64,000 nt of DNA from Sagittula sp048553715 (GTDB lineage: Bacteria; Pseudomonadota; Alphaproteobacteria; Rhodobacterales; Rhodobacteraceae). Position 1 is the stretch's first letter, and every line of letters begins with the position of its first letter. The stretch covers positions 186,001 to 250,000 of the forward strand of contig NZ_JBLZNC010000003.1 in the NCBI RefSeq assembly GCF_048553715.1, written 5' to 3'. The notes under the pieces are model-generated. The model did no database searches, was not told where the DNA came from, and saw only the letters and a list, made by a program, of their open reading frames with translations. A program made the position numbers and the translations under genes. Shown here piece after piece: positions 54,282 through 64,000 of this stretch.

Positions 54282-55370
54282 GTGACTCTGGAACTGAAAG
54301 ACGTGTCAAAGCGCGTCGAGGGGCAGATGCATATCTACCCCACCGACCTGACGCTGGAAAAAGGCACCATGAACGTGCTGCTGGGGCCGACGTCCTCTGG
54401 CAAGACGTCGCTGATGCGGCTGATGGCTGGGCTGGACCAGCCCGCTTCTGGCAGCATTCACTGGAATGGCGAGGATGTGACCGGCCAGCGGGTGCAGGAC
54501 CGCAAGGTGGCGATGGTCTACCAGCAGTTCATCAACTACCCGTCGATGACAGTCTACGACAACATCGCCTCTCCGATGAAGCTCTTGGGCGTGTCGGCCA
54601 AGGAAATCGACAGCCGCGTGCGTGAAACCGCCGAGCTGATGCAGCTGACGCCCATGTTGCAACGCAAGCCTTTGGAGCTGTCGGGCGGGCAGCAACAGCG
54701 CTGCGCGCTGGCACGCGCGCTGGTCAAGAACGCGGGTCTTGTGCTGCTGGATGAGCCGCTGGCCAACCTCGACTACAAGCTGCGCGAGGAACTGCGCGTC
54801 GAGATCCCCAAGATATTCGAGGCCTCCGGCTCTATCTTTGTCTATGCGACCACCGAGCCCGAAGAGGCGTTGCTGCTGGGCGGCAATGTGGCGACCTTGC
54901 ACGAGGGGCGGGTGACGCAATTCGGCCCCACGCCGGACGTCTACCGCAAGCCCGTCGATGCCACCACGGCGCGGGTGTTCTCTGATCCGCCGATGAACTT
55001 TTTGTCTGTGTCCAAGACCGGCAGCAAGCTGATGTTCGGCGCGGGTCAAAGCGCGCCGGCCACCGGCGCTTTGGCCGGTCTGGCCGACGGGCGCTACATG
55101 GCGGGCTTCCGCCCCAACCATCTGGAAATTGGCAAACATGCGGCGGATGCGGTCGCCTTTGACACAACGCTGACCGTGACCGAGCTGACCGGATCGGAGA
55201 CCTTTGTCCACCTCGACCACCATGGCGAACGCTGGGTGGGGCTGGTGCACGGGGTGCATGATCTGGCCATCGGCGAGGCGCTGAAGGTCTATCTCGATCC
55301 GCGCCATGTCTACATTTTTGCCGAGGACGGGACGCTGGTTGCGCCCGCGTCCTACGCGCTGGCGGCGTGA
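54282..55370 (+). CDS. glpS: Glycerol ABC transporter ATPase GlpS
   Basis: Started at GTG 54282, the product is 362 residues. Walker A G-P-T-S-S-G-K-T is at 35-42, the signature L-S-G-G-Q at 133-137 and Walker B L-L-D-E-P at 155-159. The usual switch histidine is absent: the expected T-H-D reads T-T-E-P at 190-193. The C-terminal domain is TOBE/MalK-like. Together with the next gene it energises the importer; order and sizes match the rhizobial glpSTPQUV operon. See the paired defect in GlpT. Confidence 0.88.
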   Translation: MTLELKDVSKRVEGQMHIYPTDLTLEKGTMNVLLGPTSSGKTSLMRLMAGLDQPASGSIHWNGEDVTGQRVQDRKVAMVYQQFINYPSMTVYDNIASPMKLLGVSAKEIDSRVRETAELMQLTPMLQRKPLELSGGQQQRCALARALVKNAGLVLLDEPLANLDYKLREELRVEIPKIFEASGSIFVYATTEPEEALLLGGNVATLHEGRVTQFGPTPDVYRKPVDATTARVFSDPPMNFLSVSKTGSKLMFGAGQSAPATGALAGLADGRYMAGFRPNHLEIGKHAADAVAFDTTLTVTELTGSETFVHLDHHGERWVGLVHGVHDLAIGEALKVYLDPRHVYIFAEDGTLVAPASYALAA

Positions 55371-55380
55371 GGAGGGACCA

Positions 55381-56456
55381 ATGGCCAAAATCACATTAGA
55401 CAACCTTGCGCACAGCTATCTCAAGAACCCGACCTCCGAGGATGATTTCGCGCTCAAGGAGCTGAACCACGACTGGGTCGATGGCGAAGCCTACGCGCTG
55501 CTGGGGTCGTCGGGCTGTGGCAAATCCACGCTGCTCAACATCATCTCCGGCCTGTTGCAGCCGTCGCAGGGGCGCATCCTGTTTGATGGTAAGGATGTCA
55601 CCCACGCCCCAACCGCAGAACGCAACATCGCGCAGGTGTTCCAGTTTCCGGTGGTCTACGACACCATGACCGTGCGCGACAATCTGGCCTTTCCGCTGCG
55701 CAACCGTGGCCGCGATGAAACCTATGTCGCGGAGCGCGTTCAGGAAATCGCCCGCATGATCGGGATGGAGGACATGCTGCACCGCAAGGCCCAAGGCCTT
55801 GGCGCGGATCAAAAGCAAAAGATCTCGCTGGGCCGTGGCATGGTGCGCAAGGACGTGAACGCGCTGCTGTTCGACGAGCCGCTGACCGTGATCGACCCGC
55901 ATATGAAGTGGGAGCTGCGCACCCAGCTGAAAAAGCTGCACCATGATTTCGGCCACACGATGATCTACGTGACCCACGACCAGACAGAGGCGCTGACCTT
56001 CGCCGACAAGGTGGTGGTGATGTACGACGGGCGCGTGGTGCAGATCGGCACGCCCGAAGAGCTGTTCGAGCGGCCCGAGCATACTTTTGTCGGCTATTTC
56101 ATCGGCTCGCCGGGCATGAACGTGATCCCGGCCAAGGTGTCGGGCAACCGTGCCTATATCGACGGCACCGAACTTGCGCTGTCGCAGGGCTATGGCGCGC
56201 TGGATGGCAAGGTCGAGCTGGGCGTGCGCCCCGAATTCGCCCGTCTCAGCCAGTCCGAAGGTCTGCCGGTCAAGGTGCGCCGCGTCGAAGACGTGGGCCG
56301 CCACAAGATCATCCGCGCCGAATTCTTTGGCCATGACATCAACATCATCGCAGGCGAAGACGACCGGATCAGCGCGGATATGAACCGCGTTACCTTTGAT
56401 CCCGCGCATGTGAACATCTACGCCAACGACTGGCGCGTCAAAGGGGAGGCGGCCTG

Positions 56457-56457
<1 letters not shown>
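55381..56457 (+). CDS. glpT: Glycerol ABC transporter ATPase GlpT
   Basis: Started at 55381, the product is 358 residues with Walker A G-S-S-G-C-G-K-S-T at 42-50, Walker B F-D-E-P at 164-167 and the switch His199 in T-H-D. The signature motif L-S-G-G-Q is replaced by L-G-A-D-Q at 140-144. GlpS has the reverse defect, so the pair should form one standard and one degenerate ATP site. Symbol follows the rhizobial glycerol system, not E. coli GlpT. Confidence 0.88.
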
Positions 56458-57329
<872 letters not shown>

Positions 57330-57330
57330 C

Positions 57331-58194
<864 letters not shown>

Positions 58195-58208
58195 GGGAGG
58201 GCTGACCA

Positions 58209-58484
58209 ATGGACTGGATGGCATGGACCTGGCCGACCGCGATCTTCTTTGGGGTGATCGCCTGTCTGCTGATCCTTTTCACGATCCTTGCGATCAAATT
58301 CCCCGAGACGCCGCGTACCGGCGTGCTGCGGATCGAAACAACACGGGGCGACCGGCTGTTTATCACGCTGCTGGGATCGGCCTTTATCAATCTCGCGTGG
58401 CTGGGGCTGGTTGGTCCCGACACGCAGCCGTGGGCGCTTGCCGTCTGCGCCGTTTACGCCGCTGCGGTCTTTCGCTGGGTGTGA
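58209..58484 (+). CDS. glpU: DUF2160 small membrane protein GlpU
   Basis: This 91-residue protein has about three membrane segments (near 9-29, 50-66 and 72-90) and a charged loop R-I-E-T-T-R-G-D-R near 41. This is the DUF2160 family found inside glycerol ABC operons as glpU. Its role is unknown but it presumably assists the transporter. Confidence 0.85.
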   Translation: MDWMAWTWPTAIFFGVIACLLILFTILAIKFPETPRTGVLRIETTRGDRLFITLLGSAFINLAWLGLVGPDTQPWALAVCAVYAAAVFRWV

Positions 58485-58553
58485 CGTACCAACGGGGCGT
58501 CCGTATTTCAGGGCGCCCCATCGATCGAAAGTTCTTATAAGGGAGGAAACCAT

Positions 58554-60275
58554 ATGAACTTTTCATTGAAATCGACCACCGCTCTGGCGGTGGCGCTCAG
58601 CCTGACGGGCGGGGCGGCATTTGCCGATATGGACGCGGCCAAAGCGTTTCTGGATGAGGAAATCGGCGATATGTCCGCGCTGTCGCGTGCGGACCAAGAG
58701 GCCGAGATGCAGTGGTTCATCGACGCCGCAGCCCCCATGCAGGGCATGGAGATCAAAGTCGTCTCCGAAACCATCACCACCCACGAATATGAATCGCAGG
58801 TGCTGGCACCGGCGTTCGAGGCCATCACCGGCATCAAGGTCACCCACGACCTGATCGGCGAAGGCGACGTTGTCGAAAAGCTGCAGACACAGATGCAGTC
58901 GGGCGAGAACATCTATGACGGATACGTCAATGATTCCGACCTGATCGGCACGCACTGGCGTTATCAGCAGGTGCGCAACCTGACCGACTGGATGGCGAAC
59001 GAGGGCGCAGACGTCACGCTGCCCACGCTGGATCTCGAAGACTTCATCGGCACCGATTTCACCTCGGCCCCCGATGGCAAGCTCTACCAGCTGCCGACCC
59101 AGCAGTTCGCGAACCTGTATTGGTTCCGCTACGACTGGTTCAACGACGACAAGAACAAGGCCGACTTCCAAGAGAAATACGGCTACGAGCTGGGCGTTCC
59201 CGTGAACTGGTCGGCGTATGAGGACATCGCCGAATTCTTTACCGGGCGTGACCTGTCGCACATGGGCGTCGATGGCGAAGTCTTTGGCAACATGGACTAT
59301 GGCAAGAAAGACCCGAGCCTTGGCTGGCGCTACACCGATGCGTGGCTCTCCATGGCTGGTGCCGGGTCCAAGGGTGAGCCCAACGGCCTGCCGGTGGACG
59401 AATGGGGCATCCGCGTGAACGAGCAGTCCCAGCCCGTGGGCTCCTGCGTTGCGCGTGGCGGTGCCACAAACGGCCCCGCAGCGGTTTACGCCGTGACCAA
59501 GGCCATCGAATGGCTGGAAAAATACACGCCCCCCGCAGCGGCTGGCATGACCTTCTCCGAGGCAGGCCCGATCCCCGCACAGGGCAACGTGGCCCAGCAG
59601 ATGTTCTGGTACACCGCCTTCACCGCCGACACGGTCAAGCCCGACCTGCCGGTGATGAACGAGGACGGCACGCCCAAGTGGCGCATGGCCCCGTCCCCGC
59701 ATGGCGTTTACTGGGAAGAAGGCACCAAGATCGGGTATCAGGACGTAGGCAGCTGGACGCTGATGAAATCCACCCCCGAGGATCGCGCCAAGGCCGCGTG
59801 GCTTTACGCGCAGTTCGTCACCTCCAAGACCGTGGACGTGAAGAAATCACACGTGGGCCTGACCTTCATCCGCGAAAGCTCGATCCAGCACGAGTCCTTC
59901 ACCGAACGTGCGGACAAGCTGGGCGGTCTGGTGGAATTCTACCGCTCGCCCGCGCGCGTGCAGTGGTCGCCCACCGGCACCAACGTGCCTGACTACCCCA
60001 AGCTGGCGCAGCTGTGGTGGCAGAACATCGGTGACGCAATGTCCGGTGCGAAAACCCCGCAAGAGGCGCTCGACGCGCTGTGCGAGGATCAGGAAAAGGT
60101 CATGGAACGTCTCGAACGTGCCGGCATTCAGGGCGACATCGGCCCGAAGCTGAACGAAGAGCAGGACCCCGAGTACTGGCTGTCGCAGGAAGGCTCGCCC
60201 AAGGCGAAGCTGGAAAACGAGGACGAAGAGCCGATCACCATCGCATATGATGAGCTGATCAAGTCCTGGCAGTAA
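58554..60275 (+). CDS. glpV: Glycerol-binding periplasmic protein GlpV
   Basis: This 573-residue product has a signal peptide (1-24, A-A-F-A) and an extracellular solute-binding family 1 fold, longer than usual sugar-binding proteins, as is typical of GlpV. GGGAGGAAA precedes the start. It ends the transporter part of the operon, and a stable hairpin follows before glpK. Confidence 0.9.
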   Translation: MNFSLKSTTALAVALSLTGGAAFADMDAAKAFLDEEIGDMSALSRADQEAEMQWFIDAAAPMQGMEIKVVSETITTHEYESQVLAPAFEAITGIKVTHDLIGEGDVVEKLQTQMQSGENIYDGYVNDSDLIGTHWRYQQVRNLTDWMANEGADVTLPTLDLEDFIGTDFTSAPDGKLYQLPTQQFANLYWFRYDWFNDDKNKADFQEKYGYELGVPVNWSAYEDIAEFFTGRDLSHMGVDGEVFGNMDYGKKDPSLGWRYTDAWLSMAGAGSKGEPNGLPVDEWGIRVNEQSQPVGSCVARGGATNGPAAVYAVTKAIEWLEKYTPPAAAGMTFSEAGPIPAQGNVAQQMFWYTAFTADTVKPDLPVMNEDGTPKWRMAPSPHGVYWEEGTKIGYQDVGSWTLMKSTPEDRAKAAWLYAQFVTSKTVDVKKSHVGLTFIRESSIQHESFTERADKLGGLVEFYRSPARVQWSPTGTNVPDYPKLAQLWWQNIGDAMSGAKTPQEALDALCEDQEKVMERLERAGIQGDIGPKLNEEQDPEYWLSQEGSPKAKLENEDEEPITIAYDELIKSWQ

Positions 60276-60284
60276 GCCGATTTG

Positions 60285-60311
60285 GGTCGGGGCCTGTTGC
60301 GGGCCCCGACC
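60285..60311 (+). terminator. Strong hairpin between glpV and glpK
   Basis: GGTCGGGGCC (60285-60294) and GGCCCCGACC (60302-60311) form a perfect 10-bp stem with a seven-base loop. No T-run follows, so it may stabilise the upstream mRNA or reduce read-through into glpK rather than fully terminate. Confidence 0.5.
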
Positions 60312-60434
60312 GCCTTGGCGCAGCTGTGGCCGCGCCCCCTTGCACATCCTTGTCCGCCGTCGTTTTCTGGCCTCCCGCACATGGGTCGAGGCCCGCCGCC
60401 GGACCCCGAGAACACCGAACCACACGAGGCTTCC

Positions 60435-61933
<1,499 letters not shown>

Positions 61934-61937
<4 letters not shown>

Positions 61938-63052
61938 CCCTATTGGTGCCGCGCCGCACGCTGACAGGGCGGGGCAGCCGTGCGCGCGTGATCGATTGCA
62001 TCACGGGGGGCGGTCCCGCCGTGGTGGTGCGCGGGGCCTCTGCCCGCTGGGCGGATGATCTTGTGGCGGATCTGCGTGCTTTGGGCCGCGATGTGCAGGT
62101 CATCACAGGGCAGGGGGAGCCGTCCTTGCCCGCGCTAGTCACCCATTTGCAGGACCTGCGCCCCTTGCGCCCCGAAACGGTGGTCGCCGTGGGCGGCGGG
62201 TCGGTCATCGATCTGGGCAAGGCGCTGGCGGCACTGTTGCCCGCCACGGGCGATCCGCTGGACCATCTCGAAGTCGTCGGTCAGGGGCTGCCGCTCACAA
62301 CCGATCCTTTGTTTTATATCGCGGTGCCCACCACCTCCGGGACCGGTGCGGAGGCCACCAAAAACGCGGTGATCGACGTGCCGGAGCACCGCCGCAAAGT
62401 ATCCTTGCGCGATGCGCGCATGTTGCCGGATGTGGCGGTTCTGGACGGCGCGCTGACCGATGGGACGCCTTGGCCGGTGACGCTGGCCTGCGGCATGGAC
62501 GCGCTGACGCAATTGATCGAACCCTACCTCAGCAGCCGCGCGATGCCTGAAACCGATGCGATCTGTGCCGCAGCCATCGGTCCCACAATGCACGCGCTGA
62601 TGACCCTTTCGCGCGGGGAGGACGCGCAGGCCCGCGACACTTTGTTGGCCGCAGCCCATCTGTCGGGCATCGCGCTGGCCAACGCAGGTCTGGGGGCGGT
62701 GCACGGGCTGGCGGGGGTGATCGGCGGGCAAACCGGCGCCCCGCATGGTGCGATTTGTGCGCGCCTGCTGCCTGCGGTCCTGCGCGCCAATCGCCACGCC
62801 TGTCAGCAGGCGGGGCTGTCCGTCGCGCGTTTTGACGATGTGGACCGCTGGGTCACGGCGGTCTGCACGGGCGACACCGCCGCTGATGCGCTGACAGGTT
62901 TTCTGTCGGGCGCGCCGCTGGCACAGATGGGCGCTATGGAGGACGCCACCGTGGCCGATATGGCCGCGTCGTCCTCGTCTATGAAAGGCAACCCCGTCAG
63001 CCTGCCACCCGCCATTCTACAAGAGATACTGGCAGAGGGTCGCGCGCTCTAA
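61934..63052 (+). CDS. Iron-type alcohol dehydrogenase coupled to glpK
   Basis: The GTG at 61934 overlaps the glpK stop, giving 372 residues. It has NAD-binding G-G-G-S at 87-90 and metal-site residues Asp189, His257 and His271; the fourth ligand, usually His, is Gln193 in D-A-L-T-Q-L-I-E, a known variant in some members. The enzyme could oxidise glycerol, a C3 alcohol or phosphonate-derived alcohol; coupling to glpK suggests a C3 substrate (inference). Its stop overlaps the convergent gene. Confidence 0.82.
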
Positions 63053-63060
63053 AGCGCGCG
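63041..63060. terminator. Bidirectional hairpin holding both convergent stop codons
   Basis: CGCGCGCT (63041-63048) and AGCGCGCG (63053-63060) pair perfectly around the loop CTAA. The TAA of the rightward gene and the TAG of the leftward gene both lie in or at this loop. It could serve both transcripts; no T-run is present. Confidence 0.5.
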
Positions 63061-64000
63061 AATATCATCAATCAATTGCTTTGACACCTCGACAAAGCCC
63101 CGCGCCGTATTGCGGGCGCGGGCGGCGTAGCGCCGTTGCGACGGCAGCCGCGCCCCTTGCGCCCCGATCTCGGCAAACAGCCGCTCTGCCCGGGCATCGC
63201 CATCCGAGTGCTGCCCACCTGACAGCCGCTCCGGGTCAAAGGCGAGGATGATTTGCCCGTGAAACGGGGCCTCCGGGCGCCCTTGTGCATGGGCCATACT
63301 GTCGAGACTGGTGAGATCCCCGATCAAAGGGCCGGCCATCAGTTCGACCATGATCGACAGGGCCGAGCCTTTGTAGCCGCCAAAAGTGCACATGGCCCCG
63401 TCCATCGCGGCCTGCGGATCCGTGGTCGGCTGTCCCGCGCGATCCAGCGCGACGCCTTCGGGCAGGGGCTTGCCCGCACGGCGGTAAAGCTCGATTTCGC
63501 CCCGCGCAAAGGCCGATGTGGCAAAGTCGAAGACAAAAGGATCCTCCGAACGTGGCCAGCCAAAGGAAATCGGGTTCGTGCCCAAAGCGCCGCGCGTGCC
63601 GCCCGCAGGGGCGACCCATGCGTGGCTGGGCACCATCGACAGCGCCGCCAGACCTGCACGGTTGAGCTGTTCGATCTCGGGCCAGAGGGCGGAGAAATGG
63701 TAGCAGCGGTTCACCGCCAAGGCCGCGATCCCGAAGCTGCGCGCACGGTCGATCAACGGCGCCATCGCGGCCTGAACCGCACGCAGCGAAATGGCGCCCT
63801 TGGCATCGACGCGCACCACCGCGCTGTCGTCCAAGGTCAATTGCGGCTCAACCGTCGGATCCACCTGTCCGCTGCGGGTGGTTTCCACACACATAAACAG
63901 CCGGAACAGACCGTGGCTTCGGCAGTCATCCATCTGGCATGTGGTCAACATATCCGCGATGGCGCGCACATGGTTCGGCCCGTAGCCTGCTTTTTGCAGC
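63049..64000 (-). CDS. Malate/L-lactate dehydrogenase (LDH2) family oxidoreductase, partial
   Basis: The reading frame is open to the right edge of the window, so the N-terminus is missing. The visible part has C-R-S-H-G-L-F-R, typical of the N-terminal region of LDH2 enzymes, G-T-N-P-I-S-F-G-W-P near the middle, and G-Y-K-G-S-A-L-S near residue 200. LDH2 members reduce 2-oxo acids or cyclic imino acids with NAD(P)H. The family includes malate, ureidoglycolate and pyrroline-2-carboxylate reductases; this one is not resolved. Convergent with the dehydrogenase. Confidence 0.82.
   Translation of the reverse strand, partial: LQKAGYGPNHVRAIADMLTTCQMDDCRSHGLFRLFMCVETTRSGQVDPTVEPQLTLDDSAVVRVDAKGAISLRAVQAAMAPLIDRARSFGIAALAVNRCYHFSALWPEIEQLNRAGLAALSMVPSHAWVAPAGGTRGALGTNPISFGWPRSEDPFVFDFATSAFARGEIELYRRAGKPLPEGVALDRAGQPTTDPQAAMDGAMCTFGGYKGSALSIMVELMAGPLIGDLTSLDSMAHAQGRPEAPFHGQIILAFDPERLSGGQHSDGDARAERLFAEIGAQGARLPSQRRYAARARNTARGFVEVSKQLIDDIRAL

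Overview
The window looks like chromosomal DNA from a GC-rich alphaproteobacterium of the Rhodobacterales (roseobacter-type Rhodobacteraceae). This rests on gene content: a YcjX/YcjF pair, HrpB, MeaB, an argD-argF pair, a PCuAC copper chaperone, a DUF3572/HAD pair, a PleD-like protein with a degenerate first receiver, a betaine-type Rieske demethylase and a complete glycerol ABC operon. No rRNA, CRISPR array or prophage was seen. Nearly all of it is densely packed, codon-biased coding sequence. The exception is about 38.2-39.5 kb, which has sparse genes, a hypothetical ORF, tRNA-Asn and a collapsed IS5-type transposase, and reads as a small accessory or scar region.

Layout. 0-4 kb: a leftward stress/envelope operon (YcjX-like GTPase, a proline-rich GNAT, a YcjF-like membrane protein), preceded by 437 bases with no gene. 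4-8 kb: truA, two small overlapping genes, then argD-argF. 8-13.5 kb: two tiny similar membrane proteins, hrpB, then meaB coupled to a hydrolase, and rpmB. 13.5-18.2 kb: exported copper-handling proteins, a sirtuin, a low-molecular-weight phosphatase, an orphan Phd-like antitoxin and lepA. 18.4-21.8 kb: a lipoprotein, a LysR regulator, an esterase, a NUDIX hydrolase and a DUF983 protein. 22.1-26.9 kb: an EF-hand protein, an ECF sigma / membrane partner / metal-sensor-like operon, a PleD-like diguanylate cyclase, and a DUF3572 protein coupled to a HAD phosphatase.

27-34.3 kb: an S15/CocE hydrolase, then a basic-amino-acid ABC importer (ATPase, binding protein, two permeases), an AruH-like aminotransferase and a TetR regulator. 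A nearly identical 16-bp palindrome lies before the importer and between the aminotransferase and the TetR gene, suggesting one local regulon for uptake and transamination of arginine or a similar compound. 34.3-38.2 kb: a TonB receptor and a divergent LysR/SDR pair. 39.5-43.4 kb: a histidine kinase, a receiver protein with a ruined EAL domain, and a stand-alone receiver.

43.5-49.6 kb: an N-methyl amino acid/betaine demethylation locus (TMADH-like flavoenzyme, TetR and LysR regulators, Stc2/GbcA-like Rieske oxygenase and its reductase). 49.7-51.6 kb: ilvD. 51.6-63 kb: glycerol use, with a divergent DeoR/GlpR repressor, glpD, two ATPases, two permeases, a DUF2160 protein, a binding protein, glpK and a coupled iron-type alcohol dehydrogenase. 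The two glycerol ATPases carry complementary defects that predict one working and one degenerate ATP site. An LDH2-family oxidoreductase runs off the right edge.
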